A DNA stretch of 64,000 nucleotides from Synechococcus sp. LTW-R (GCF_014217875.1 NZ_CP059060.1:186001-250000), one strand, 5' to 3'; positions 51,391-59,499 are shown, counted from the stretch's first letter. Numbers and translations are program-made. The notes: generated by a model from the letters alone, not told the origin.

Positions 51391-52106
51391 CCTTCTCGAT
51401 CCTGGCGCGTGACCCCTCCAACGGTCGCTTTGGAGTGGCCGTGGCCACCTGTCATCTTGCGGTGGGATCGACCGTGCCCCACATCCGCTCCGGCGTCGGT
51501 GCCGTGGCGACCCAGGCCCATACGAACCCCTACCTCGGCATCTGTGGTCTGGAGAGGATGGAGCAGAACCGCGATGCCGAGTCGGTCCTGGCGAGCCTGC
51601 TGCGGGATGACCCCCAAATCGAGCACCGCCAATTGCACTTGATTGACGGCTGCGGCCGCACGGCGGGTTGGACCGGTGAGGCCTGCGGCCCCTACGCCGG
51701 CCACCGCTGTCATCCGGATCTGGCCGTGGCGGGCAACTTCCTCGCGGGTGAGGCGGTGCTGCTGGCGATGGAGGAGGCCTTCCTCTTGAGCGACCCCTCC
51801 TGGAAATTGGGGCGAAGGCTGCTCACGGCCCTGCAGGCCGGTGAGGAGGCCGGCGGCGATCGACGCTCCCCCCATGCCACGTCGGCGGCCCTCCAGGTCA
51901 GCGGTGAGGCGGCTTTTCCGCTGTTGGATCTGCGGGTGGACTTTGAGGACTGCGCAGTCGACGCCTTGAACGCGCTCTATGGGCGCAGTCAGCAACGTTG
52001 GGTTCAGCAATGGAGGGACTCCTTTGCTGAACTCCCCAATCCCGCGAGTCGCGCGATGAACCGGACCGTCACCCCATTGGTTGGGGACGATCCGTCGGTG
52101 GCTTAG
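51387..52106 (+). CDS. DUF1028 family protein (Ntn-hydrolase-like)
   Basis: The 239-residue protein begins MTFSILARDPSNGRFGVAVA, the DUF1028 signature, and continues CHLAVGSTVPHIRSGVGAVATQAHTNPYLG and AVAGNFLAGEAVL. The family has an Ntn-type fold and is often next to amidohydrolases, so amide hydrolysis is a reasonable guess. The natural substrate is not known to me. It is the last gene of the operon and converges with the phosphatase gene (overlap 4 bases). Confidence 0.85.
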   Translation: MTFSILARDPSNGRFGVAVATCHLAVGSTVPHIRSGVGAVATQAHTNPYLGICGLERMEQNRDAESVLASLLRDDPQIEHRQLHLIDGCGRTAGWTGEACGPYAGHRCHPDLAVAGNFLAGEAVLLAMEEAFLLSDPSWKLGRRLLTALQAGEEAGGDRRSPHATSAALQVSGEAAFPLLDLRVDFEDCAVDALNALYGRSQQRWVQQWRDSFAELPNPASRAMNRTVTPLVGDDPSVA

Positions 52107-52885
52107 CCGATCAGGTCGCGAATCACCCGGGCCCATCCTTCGCCATGGGCGGCGGGGGCTAAGAGGTAGCGCTTCTGCTCCAGGGCGCGGCGGAAGGCGG
52201 GGTGCGGGCCACTCGGCCCCGGAACAACAACGGCCACATCGGCCGCCTCCAGCAATGGGATGTCGTTGGGGGAGTCCCCCAGCCCGAGCACCCGCGGCAG
52301 CGGGCCGCCGAGCCGTTGCTTCAGCCGCGACAACGCGCCCCCTTTGCTCACGTCGGGCCCCAGCAGATGACCCATGCGGTTGCCTTGCACCACACCCAGA
52401 CCCAGGGAGGCGGCCAGGGCGGGTAGCCGTTTCCTCCCTTCCGCGGATGGGGGCACAAACGGCACACTCCAGCAGCGCCGCTGGGCTTGGGCTAGGGCTT
52501 CACCCCCGAGGCCCAAGAGGCGTTGCCCCTCGCTTTCGCTGAGCTCCTCGAGGGGCATGAGCCGTTCACCCAGCAGCGCCTCCAAGGCATCCAGCTGGGG
52601 CCGCAAGTGGCGGTGGTGGATGCCGAGGGCCTCTTCCCACTCCTCTCCGCGGGCGTCTTCGCCATGGATGGCTCCACCGTTTTCGACGATGAAGGGATCG
52701 CGAAGGCCAGCGGCATCTCGAAAGCCCCGGACCTCCTCCGCGGTTTTGCTCGTGCAGGGGATCACGGGAATCTGTTGCTCCTGCAGCCAGCGCAGGGTCG
52801 TGCGGGCCGGCTCCCAGCTGTAGCAGTGGTCCAGCAACGTCCCATCCAGGTCGGTGACGATCCACCAGGAGTTGGAATGAGTCAT
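52103..52885 (-). CDS. gpgP: Glucosyl-3-phosphoglycerate (mannosyl-3-phosphoglycerate-type) phosphatase
   Basis: The protein (260 aa) is a Cof-type HAD phosphatase: WIVTDLDGTLLDH (Asp12 nucleophile, Asp14), PCTSKTAEEV, VSKGGALSRLKQRLGG and LGLGDSPNDIPLLEAAD. The phrases match mannosyl/glucosyl-3-phosphoglycerate phosphatases, which finish glucosylglycerate from the GpgS product. It overlaps the upstream GH13 gene by 4 bases. Confidence 0.85.
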   Translation of the reverse strand: MTHSNSWWIVTDLDGTLLDHCYSWEPARTTLRWLQEQQIPVIPCTSKTAEEVRGFRDAAGLRDPFIVENGGAIHGEDARGEEWEEALGIHHRHLRPQLDALEALLGERLMPLEELSESEGQRLLGLGGEALAQAQRRCWSVPFVPPSAEGRKRLPALAASLGLGVVQGNRMGHLLGPDVSKGGALSRLKQRLGGPLPRVLGLGDSPNDIPLLEAADVAVVVPGPSGPHPAFRRALEQKRYLLAPAAHGEGWARVIRDLIG

Positions 52886-54618
52886 CGGCTGCTGATCCAA
52901 TAGACGCCAAAGGGTTCCAGCTCCAGTTGGCGCTCGGCCTTCACCGCTCCAGCTGGATTGAGGTGATCGATCCATTCCGGTGGAGAGGACGCACCCCAGA
53001 GCGATGCCAACACGAGCGATTGACGCGTGGCGCTGAAGTTGTGGATAGCCCACAGACGGGCTGCTCCTAGGCCACGCTCGAGAATCACCAAATCGGAGCG
53101 TTCACCACTGAGCACCCGCATCGGCGAGTCCGGGTTAAGGGCCGGGAGCTTGGCCCGTTGTTCCATGGCGAACTGCAGCTGGGCGATGTTGCTGCTGGCG
53201 GCTTGACCAGGGTCTTGGAGCTGGAGCTCTAGGGCTCTGGCGTTGAACTGTGGTCGGTTCAAGTCCCGGCGATGGCCGCTGGCGTGGAAGCGGCTCGTGT
53301 CGTTGGGGGCGGCCAGCAGGGCCGGCAGATAAAAGGCAGGCACCCCCGGCAGCGCCAGCTTGAAGCGCTGGCTGAGCAGGAAACGCTCCTGCTGCCATCG
53401 CCCTGGATCTCGACCGGAATCGGCCATAGCGCTCCACCAGCTGATGTTGATTTCGTAGGGGGCCTCGCTCCCATCACTGAGGCGTCGGTGGCTGATCAAG
53501 CCGCCCCGTTGCTCACATCCCGCCAGGAGGTGGTGCAGGCGCGGTTGATCCATCAGTCCCTCCAGTGGCCGCAGGCCGACACCGTCATGGCTGGCACTGA
53601 AGTTCAGCAGGTTGGTCCTCTTGGGGAGATCCGGCCAACCGGCCAGCCAGCGGTTGAGGAGGTCGCAGCGCTCGCTCTGGCAGGCCTCGAGCAGCAGCGG
53701 GGGCAGGGGGAAGTTGTAGGCCAGGTGTGCTTCCCGACCGGATCGCAGGTAGGAGAGGTTCTCCTCCTCCGGGACGTTCGTCTCCGTCACGACAGCCCCC
53801 CCCGGGGCTTGGTCCTCCTGCAGCAGGCGCAGCACTTCGACGATGGCGTGGGCTTGGGGCTGGTGAATGCAGCTCGTGAAGGGTTCCTTCCAGACGTATC
53901 CAACGGCGTCCAGCCGCAACCAGCCGACGCCGTGGTGGAAGAGGCGTTGCATCAGCCGGGCGAAATGACGCAGCACCTCGGGCTCCCGCCAGTTCAGGTC
54001 TACCTGGTCGGGGCCGAAGGTGGTCCAAACCTGCTTGCGGCCGCCCAGGGGGCTGATCAAGGGCGAGCTGCGGGGGCGTACGACCTGCGACCAGCAGGGA
54101 TCGGGTCTGGCCTGCAGGATGCAGGAGCGTCCGGGTTCCGCGTCTTCCAGGCATTGGTGCACCCAGGGGTGCGAGGCCGAGACGTGGTTCAGCACAAGGT
54201 CAGCCATCAAGAGACGTCCGCGGCTCAAGGCCTCGAGGTCGTCCCAATCACCAAAGCGTGGCTCGAGCTCCTCGTGGCTGGAGATGGCAAAGCCCCCGTC
54301 GCTGCTGGATCGCCAAAAGGGCAGAACGTGGACGATGGAGGAGAGGCCTCGGAGCGGGCCATCCAGCAGTTCTTGGAGCAGGGGAATGCTGGTGCGATCC
54401 GCATCGATGACCGAATCGGCGTAGCAGATCAGCACGCAGGTCGTATTGCACCAGGGCACGTCCGGCTGGGTGTGCATCTGCGCACCGATTCGCCCGGACT
54501 GCAGCAAATGAGACGACAAGCTTTCGATCTCGTTTGAAGACTGCCCCGGGTAAAGACCGAGAAGCAACAGTTCCAACTGTTCCTGCCGGTCCAACTCAAC
54601 CACCAGTGCTCCCCTCAC
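52882..54618 (-). CDS. GH13 sucrose-phosphorylase-like enzyme (probable glucosylglycerate phosphorylase)
   Basis: The 578-residue protein has the GH13 catalytic triad: Asp237 in GWLRLDAVGYVWKEP, Glu279 in VVTETNVPEEEN and Asp345 in SASHDGVGLRP. It also has LLMADLVLNHVSASH and FGPDQVDLNWREPEV, phrases of the sucrose phosphorylase subfamily GH13_18. Members next to gpgS often act on glucosylglycerate. It begins at a GTG (54618). A second GTG at 54603 is possible. It is divergent from gpgS by 52 bases. Confidence 0.85.
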   Translation of the reverse strand: MRGALVVELDRQEQLELLLLGLYPGQSSNEIESLSSHLLQSGRIGAQMHTQPDVPWCNTTCVLICYADSVIDADRTSIPLLQELLDGPLRGLSSIVHVLPFWRSSSDGGFAISSHEELEPRFGDWDDLEALSRGRLLMADLVLNHVSASHPWVHQCLEDAEPGRSCILQARPDPCWSQVVRPRSSPLISPLGGRKQVWTTFGPDQVDLNWREPEVLRHFARLMQRLFHHGVGWLRLDAVGYVWKEPFTSCIHQPQAHAIVEVLRLLQEDQAPGGAVVTETNVPEEENLSYLRSGREAHLAYNFPLPPLLLEACQSERCDLLNRWLAGWPDLPKRTNLLNFSASHDGVGLRPLEGLMDQPRLHHLLAGCEQRGGLISHRRLSDGSEAPYEINISWWSAMADSGRDPGRWQQERFLLSQRFKLALPGVPAFYLPALLAAPNDTSRFHASGHRRDLNRPQFNARALELQLQDPGQAASSNIAQLQFAMEQRAKLPALNPDSPMRVLSGERSDLVILERGLGAARLWAIHNFSATRQSLVLASLWGASSPPEWIDHLNPAGAVKAERQLELEPFGVYWISSR

Positions 54619-54670
54619 TCATCCAGATATCGAGCAGCTGGCGGCTGAGTGTTGTCGCATTGATTACTGC

Positions 54671-55936
54671 ATGGACTTCCAGCAAGGACTGATCACCACG
54701 GTCCATGACTACGGCTTCTCGGGGGCCGCCCCGGAGTCGTTCCATCAGCAGTTGCGTGATCGGCCAACGGCCCTGCTGCTCCCCTGCTTGATGGAGGAGT
54801 TCCGCCGTCCGGCATTGCGCCTGATTCGTGAGGTGCTCTCCGGGTTGGACGGACTGCAGTCGCTGGTGATCGCCCTGGCGGCGGATTCCGTGGACGAGGT
54901 CTTGGAGGCCGAAGCGTTCTGGGCAGAGATGCCTTTTCCCGTGCACGTGCACTGGACCAATGGCCCGGCGGTGATCGAGCTCCTGCAGTCGGTGAAGTCC
55001 CTGGGGCTCGACGTGCTGGCCCCCCCTGGCAAGGGCTGGGCCGTTTGGCAGGGCCTGGGGGTGGCCTGCCGAGAGGCTGAGGTCGTTGGTCTTTTTGATG
55101 CCGACATCCGGACGTTCTCGCCGGCCTACCCCCAGCGGATGCTCCAGCCCCTGTTGGATCGCTCGACGGGTGTGGCTTACGTCAAAGCCTTCTACAGCCG
55201 GCTGTCTCTCGAAACCCATGCCCTTCAGGGCCGGGCGACCCGTTTGTTTGTGGCGCCCCTGCTGAGCAGCCTGGAGCAGATCGTTGGTCCGCTTCCCTAT
55301 CTGCGCTATCTCCAGTCGTTCCGCTACCCCCTCGCGGGGGAGTTCGCCTTCACGACGGATCTGGCGATGAACTTGCGCATTCCCTGCGATTGGGGTTTGG
55401 AGATCGGCCTGCTGTCGGAGGTCTATCGCCATGTCGCCATCAGCCGCATTGCCCAGGTGGATCTGGGGGTGTTTGACCACAAGCACAAGGCCCTCGGCAC
55501 CGCCCCCGACCAGGGGCTCAAGCGGATGGCCAGCGAAATCCTGCGGACGGTCCTGCGCGGCTTGATGGAGCACGAAGGCTGCAACTTGCTTAGCGAGCAA
55601 CTCCCCACCCTGGAAGCGCTTTACCGCCGGGTGGGGCAAGACCGGGTCAGACAGTTCGGACTGGACTCCGCCGTTAATGGACTCCCCCATGACGGCCATG
55701 GCGAGGAACTGGCTGTTCAGGACTTTGCGCAGCTGCTGCGTCCGGCAATCAAGGATCTGATGGATACGCCATCGGTTCAGCAGTTGCCCAGCTGGTCTCG
55801 GGTGCTCAGCTGTAGCCAGGATCTCCAGCACGCCCTGGCCGCGGCGGGGCAGTCCCGATCAGTAGGACGTAACGCTGACTACGTCACGACCCCATCGGAT
55901 ACGGCTCAATTGGATGAGCCATTTGTCGCTGCATGA
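54671..55936 (+). CDS. gpgS: Glucosyl-3-phosphoglycerate synthase
   Basis: The 421-residue glycosyltransferase (GT81-like) has LGLDVLAPPGKGWAVWQGL and the metal site LFDADIRTFSP (Asp143, Asp145). It also has VAYVKAFYSRL and LAGEFAFTTDLAMNLRIPCDWGLEIGLLSEVYRH (trimmed), as in GpgS. It transfers glucose from a nucleotide sugar to 3-phosphoglycerate, and GpgP then removes phosphate. Glucosylglycerate is a known compatible solute of marine picocyanobacteria. It overlaps the next small gene by 4 bases (ATGA). Confidence 0.92.
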   Translation: MDFQQGLITTVHDYGFSGAAPESFHQQLRDRPTALLLPCLMEEFRRPALRLIREVLSGLDGLQSLVIALAADSVDEVLEAEAFWAEMPFPVHVHWTNGPAVIELLQSVKSLGLDVLAPPGKGWAVWQGLGVACREAEVVGLFDADIRTFSPAYPQRMLQPLLDRSTGVAYVKAFYSRLSLETHALQGRATRLFVAPLLSSLEQIVGPLPYLRYLQSFRYPLAGEFAFTTDLAMNLRIPCDWGLEIGLLSEVYRHVAISRIAQVDLGVFDHKHKALGTAPDQGLKRMASEILRTVLRGLMEHEGCNLLSEQLPTLEALYRRVGQDRVRQFGLDSAVNGLPHDGHGEELAVQDFAQLLRPAIKDLMDTPSVQQLPSWSRVLSCSQDLQHALAAAGQSRSVGRNADYVTTPSDTAQLDEPFVAA

Positions 55937-56109
55937 CGGGTTCGATTGAGAGGTCCGCCGCGGCCACCTCGCCCCAGGTCAAGCTCCACTACTGGACCAA
56001 TGGCGGGGCTCAAAGCGTGGTGGTCCCCCTCGATGAGGAGGTCCAGCGCCACCGCCTGCTCCTCTCGAATGGAGCGGTCCTGCTTAAGCGGGAATTGCTC
56101 GCCGCTTGA
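55933..56109 (+). CDS. Small hypothetical protein co-translated with GpgS (58 aa)
   Basis: The ATG lies in the GpgS stop (ATGA). The product has VKLHYWTNGGAQSVVVPLDE and a C-terminal LLLSNGAVLLKRELLAA. It is a short soluble protein with probable beta structure. Coupling to GpgS suggests a related role. No known family is recognised. Confidence 0.65.
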   Translation: MTGSIERSAAATSPQVKLHYWTNGGAQSVVVPLDEEVQRHRLLLSNGAVLLKRELLAA

Positions 56110-56111
56110 GC

Positions 56112-56139
56112 AAAAAAAAGCCCCGCCAAAGGCAGGGCT
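56112..56139 (-). terminator. Terminator-like hairpin on the minus strand
   Basis: AGCCC-C-GCC and GGC-A-GGGCT (56119-56139) form a 9-bp stem with one mismatch and a 3-base loop. On the minus strand a run of eight T follows (complement of 56112-56119). No minus-strand protein gene ends here, so it may close a small RNA. Confidence 0.6.
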
Positions 56140-56171
56140 GTTCGGGATTCACTTCAAGGGTGTGACCTTGT

Positions 56172-56250
56172 TTCCACGCCTTGGGGCGAATCCACTCCTC
56201 ACACGCACCAACCGTCGCCAGCCAACTGGCACAGTGCCAGTTCTTTGTAA
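56172..56250 (+). ncRNA. yfr1: Candidate Yfr1-type small RNA
   Basis: ACTCCTCACAC at 56194-56204 is an exact match to the ultraconserved unpaired core of the cyanobacterial small RNA Yfr1. A short 5-prime stem CGCC-TTGG-GGCG (56177-56188) precedes it and a perfect 8-bp hairpin AACTGGCA-CAG-TGCCAGTT (56224-56242) follows, giving the two-hairpin Yfr1 layout. The T run after the second hairpin is weak (CTTTGT), so the 3-prime end is uncertain. The ends given are approximate. Confidence 0.5.
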
Positions 56251-56364
56251 CCAGTTGTTCAACCGCACAGCTGCTGGGCAGAGGCCTCGGTAGAACGACC
56301 CGTGGAAACATTCCATTCCAACCTCACACCACGGCGAGCCCCCTCTTGGCGAGGGGGCTTTTTT
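56243..56364 (+). ncRNA. Candidate second small RNA or 3-prime region with GGAAACA
   Basis: GGAAACA at 56304-56310 sits at the loop side of a stem CCGTGG (56300-56305)/CCACGG (56329-56334), and a strong terminator follows at 56337-56364. From memory, GGAAACA is the conserved element of the cyanobacterial Yfr2 RNA family. Only one copy is seen. It could instead be the 3-prime end of the gpgS transcript. Confidence 0.35.
56337..56364 (+). terminator. Strong Rho-independent terminator
   Basis: AGCCCCCTC (56337-56345) pairs perfectly with GAGGGGGCT (56351-56359) around a 5-base loop and a T run follows to 56364. It ends plus-strand transcription after the gpgS region and any small RNA within it. 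Confidence 0.92.
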
Positions 56365-56382
56365 GTGGCTGAAGGCGCCCAT

Positions 56383-56405
56383 AAAAAACCCCGCCTTAGG
56401 CGGGG
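56383..56405 (-). terminator. Terminator on the minus strand after the L,D-transpeptidase-like gene
   Basis: CCCCGCC (56389-56395) and GGCGGGG (56399-56405) pair around a 3-base loop. On the minus strand six T follow. It suits the end of the minus-strand gene at 56537-57067 or of a short minus RNA carrying TTCCTCACAC at 56411-56421. Confidence 0.85.
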
Positions 56406-56536
56406 TCGGGTGGTGTGAGGAATGGTGCAACCCATGCAGGTAGACCATGACGCCGGCATGAACCAGTGGAGCGCTGATGGCCGCTGTTCCACCTCGGCGG
56501 TACTCCTGCTCTAGCCAGGACCGCGGCACTTGGCAG

Positions 56537-57067
56537 CTAGTTGCTGACCACCAAGGTCTCGGCGGAGCTGCGGCGCACGAGCTCCGCCAGGCTCAGCATG
56601 TCGGCGCGATGGATCAGACCAATGCAGCCGCCGGTTCCGCTGTTCCAGTTGCGGCCGGCGCTGGGGTCGAGGTGGATGCCCAAGACCCGCCGCCCGGTCG
56701 TGAAGAGGGGTTCAAGGCCAATCCAGACCGGCCCCAGCTCCTTGGGGTACTGCTGGTCCAGGGGCTCCACCGCGCCAATCGCGTAGCTGCCAGGCGGTAA
56801 AGGGGACTGGCTGCCCATTTGGTGGCGGTTGGCCCCTTGGAATTCCGCCCGTCCGCTGACGGCATCGAAATGGCGTACGGGTTGGCCGGGGATCTCCACC
56901 TTCAGGTCCCAGATCGGATCGCCGGTGCGCGGCAGGCGGCGATTGGTGCGTTCAAAGGTCAAGCGGGGGCTGGTGCCCAAGGCCAGCTCCTGGGCGGCGG
57001 CGGGGAGAACCAGGGATGCCAATAGCGCACAACCGCCGATGAACCGACAGCGACCCATGGGACTCAT
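56537..57067 (-). CDS. L,D-transpeptidase-like (YkuD-type) exported protein
   Basis: The 176-residue protein has a signal peptide (FIGGCALLASLVLPAAAQE). The catalytic region reads VLGIHLDPSAGRNWNSGTGG and then CIGLIHRADM, equivalent to the His and Cys of YkuD enzymes, though the usual SHGC is here GGC. It probably acts on peptidoglycan. The start may be the ATG at 57067 or the one at 57058. Confidence 0.8.
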   Translation of the reverse strand: MSPMGRCRFIGGCALLASLVLPAAAQELALGTSPRLTFERTNRRLPRTGDPIWDLKVEIPGQPVRHFDAVSGRAEFQGANRHQMGSQSPLPPGSYAIGAVEPLDQQYPKELGPVWIGLEPLFTTGRRVLGIHLDPSAGRNWNSGTGGCIGLIHRADMLSLAELVRRSSAETLVVSN

Positions 57068-57203
57068 CCGTGAGATCGGGGAGTCCTAGGGGGATTTTTT
57101 TGTCTCTCTCCAGAGAAAAACCAGTTCGACGGTCGGCCACGAGGCTGACAGCTGCGGCTGTGGTGGACAGGCTGAAGGCAGGTGGTGAATGGGTTGAGCG
57201 CTG

Positions 57204-58103
57204 ATGGACTTGAGCCAGGTTTTAAAGCAGTGCCAACACCTCGCTCAGCCCTATCGGATCCACGACGGTGATGGATTCAAGTTGGAGCAGATCGACCCTG
57301 GGGATACTCAGGATCTCCCCGCCGACAAGAAAGCGGCTCGGGAGGCCCTCGAGCAGGGGGTTGAGCTGCTCTCAGAACTCCAGCAGCGGCTCTATGCCGA
57401 GAACAAGTGGGCCGTCCTGCTGGTCTTTCAGGCGATGGATGCCGCGGGGAAAGACGGCACGATCAAGCACGTCATGAGTGGCGTGAACCCCCAGGGCTGC
57501 CAGGTGTCGTCCTTTAAGGCGCCCTCAGCCTTGGACCTCGATCACGATTACCTCTGGCGGGCGAATCAATGCCTGCCGGAGCGCGGGCGGATTGGCATCT
57601 TCAACCGCAGTTATTACGAGGAGACCTTGGTGGTTCGGGTGCACCCCGAACTCTTGGCCAAGCAGTCTCTGCCGCCTGAGCTGGCGGGGCCAAAACTCTG
57701 GAAACAGCGCTTCGAGGACATCCGCCATTACGAGCGCTATCTGAGTCGCAACGGGGTCGTTGTTCTGAAGTTCTTCTTGCACCTCTCCAAGCAGGAGCAA
57801 AAACGCCGTTTCCTGCAGCGATTGGAGCGGCCTGAGAAGAACTGGAAGTTTTCAGCGGCGGACATCCGCGAGCGGGGGTTTTGGGATGACTACATGCGGG
57901 CCTACGAGGAGATGATTCAAGAGACCGCGACGGCCCACGCCCCTTGGTACGTCGTGCCAGCGGATCACAAGTGGTTCACCCGCTTGGTGGTCGCGGCGGC
58001 TGTGATTGAGCGCCTCAATGGGCTCGATCTGCGCTACCCCGAGGTCAGCGCCGAGGCCCGGCAGGCCTTGGCCAAGGCCCACGCGCAATTGCTGGCTGAG
58101 TAA
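57204..58103 (+). CDS. ppk2: Polyphosphate kinase 2
   Basis: The 299-residue protein has Walker A QAMDAAGKDGTIKHV (about 76-90), lid region RVHPELL and Walker B GRIGIFNRSYYEETLVVRV, then VVVLKFFLHLSKQEQ and WYVVPADHKWFTRLVVAAAV. PPK2 phosphorylates nucleotides with polyphosphate as donor. The motif spelling suits class III or class I, which differ in AMP or ADP use. Confidence 0.93.
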   Translation: MDLSQVLKQCQHLAQPYRIHDGDGFKLEQIDPGDTQDLPADKKAAREALEQGVELLSELQQRLYAENKWAVLLVFQAMDAAGKDGTIKHVMSGVNPQGCQVSSFKAPSALDLDHDYLWRANQCLPERGRIGIFNRSYYEETLVVRVHPELLAKQSLPPELAGPKLWKQRFEDIRHYERYLSRNGVVVLKFFLHLSKQEQKRRFLQRLERPEKNWKFSAADIRERGFWDDYMRAYEEMIQETATAHAPWYVVPADHKWFTRLVVAAAVIERLNGLDLRYPEVSAEARQALAKAHAQLLAE

Positions 58104-58165
58104 AGGCGTCATTTGAGGTAGCGATCCGCTGACAGAGCTGCTGCTGACAAGGGAAGTCGGAGACG

Positions 58166-59224
58166 ATGGTCACCATCTCCAGCAGGGGTAGACCCGTGAC
58201 GCAACGCAACTCCAACGACAAGAGCAGCAACCAGCGTCCCCTCGGCTGGATTCGTGATCTGATTCCCTCCAGCTTCAAGCAAAAGATCAAGGAGGCGGTC
58301 CCTGTGATCGCCCCACCGCCGACGGATCAAATCGAGGTGGTTGAGGACTTCACTGAGGCGTCCACCCACGTCGTCTTCCTGCCCCGGGACCCCCAGTGGG
58401 CCTATTGCTTCTGGTCGATCAGTGCCGCGGATCGCAAGAGCGCCCAGCGCGCTGGGGCGACCCAGCTCTGCATCCGCCTGGCCGATGTCACTGGCTTGGC
58501 CGGCGATCAAACCCATCTCCACACCCTCCAGGAGTTGGTGGTGGACGCCAGCTCCAGCGAGTGGTTCATGCCCGTCCCCCTTGACGGCCGTGACTACCGG
58601 GTCGAGTTGGGCTTCCGGCTGCGCTCCGGCGGCTGGTACTCCCTGGCCTTCTCGGCGGTCGCCCATGTGCCTGGGATGGAGCCCTCCCAGCGCATCGCTG
58701 ATGCCTTTGTGCCCTTCTCCCTGGAAGCCGGTCACACGGCTGCACCCACTGCGTTCGCCGCTCCCGCGAGCGTCGGTGGTGTCCAGCATGAGCAGCACTA
58801 TCAGCGGGCGACACTTCCCACCCGCAGCCGCCGGATCGGCTCCGAGGTCCTGCACGAGTACGACCTCAACGGTCCTGGCCCCCTGAACGACTCCGGCGTG
58901 GGCGTCTGGGCGAGCGGCCGCACCGAATCCGGCATGGGTGCCCTGCGCGAGCGCTCCTTCTGGCTGGTGGCTGACGCTGAGTTGATCGTCTACGGCGCGA
59001 CGGACCCCTCCGCGAGCCTGTTCATTGGCGACGAGAAGGTTCAGCTCGAGCGGGACGGCAGCTTCCGCATCCATGTCCCCTTCCGGGATGGCGAGCAGCT
59101 CTATCCCGTGCGCGCGATTGCGGCGGATGGTGAGCAGGAGCGCTCCATCGCGATGGAGTTTGAGCGCCGCACCCCCCACGCTCGAGTGAACACCGCGGAA
59201 GAGGCCCAGTCCGAGTGGTTCTAG
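58166..59224 (+). CDS. DUF4912 domain protein
   Basis: The 352-residue protein has a DUF4912 region with VVFLPRDPQWAYCFWSISAADR and an immunoglobulin-like middle (DYRVELGFRLRSGGWYSLAFS). A later part has SFWLVADAELIVYGATDPSA, then VPFRDGEQLYPVRAIAADGEQERSIAMEF. It is soluble. The function of the family is unknown. A GTG at 58196 with AGGGG before it is an alternative start. It follows ppk2 by 62 bases. Confidence 0.82.
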   Translation: MVTISSRGRPVTQRNSNDKSSNQRPLGWIRDLIPSSFKQKIKEAVPVIAPPPTDQIEVVEDFTEASTHVVFLPRDPQWAYCFWSISAADRKSAQRAGATQLCIRLADVTGLAGDQTHLHTLQELVVDASSSEWFMPVPLDGRDYRVELGFRLRSGGWYSLAFSAVAHVPGMEPSQRIADAFVPFSLEAGHTAAPTAFAAPASVGGVQHEQHYQRATLPTRSRRIGSEVLHEYDLNGPGPLNDSGVGVWASGRTESGMGALRERSFWLVADAELIVYGATDPSASLFIGDEKVQLERDGSFRIHVPFRDGEQLYPVRAIAADGEQERSIAMEFERRTPHARVNTAEEAQSEWF

Positions 59225-59348
59225 GCCGCTGAGGGCGACTAAAGAAGTCGGCCAACCCTTTGCGGGGCGCTGCTTTTCGACAGGTGTCGGATTCTCTCGG
59301 TGCACTCCCTGGCGGTGCTAAAAAAAATCCAATTCTGATTGCTCCGGA

Positions 59349-59477
59349 ATGGACTACCTCGTGCTTGCCTCCGCCGTTGCTCCCCGAGGCGTTCCCGTGA
59401 TCCTGCCCGCCATCGGTGGTGCCGGTCTGATTGCTCTGCTGGTCTTCTTCCTCTCTCAAGCTTCAGCCAAGAGCTGA
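59349..59477 (+). CDS. Small one-helix membrane protein (42 aa)
   Basis: The ATG frame MDYLVLASAVAPRGVPVILP continues into one strongly hydrophobic segment ending FFLSQASAKS. The layout recalls small photosynthetic subunits, but I see no match to known Psb, Psa or Pet peptides. It stands alone. Confidence 0.6.
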   Translation: MDYLVLASAVAPRGVPVILPAIGGAGLIALLVFFLSQASAKS

Positions 59478-59499
59478 GTACAGCCAGACGCCGCAACGC

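Larger units (their letters stand above)
56322..56420. repeat. 11-bp inverted repeat around two opposing terminators
   Basis: CCTCACACCAC at 56322-56332 and its exact reverse complement at 56410-56420 flank the plus-strand and minus-strand terminators. CCATT occurs outside both arms with a small offset. The arms lie just before each terminator on its own strand, so both strands may encode similar RNA ends. Confidence 0.6.

Noticed and set aside
53272-54537. Long plus-strand open frame opposite the GH13 gene
   Set aside because: The minus-strand frame carries the full GH13 catalytic triad. The opposite frame shows no family features.
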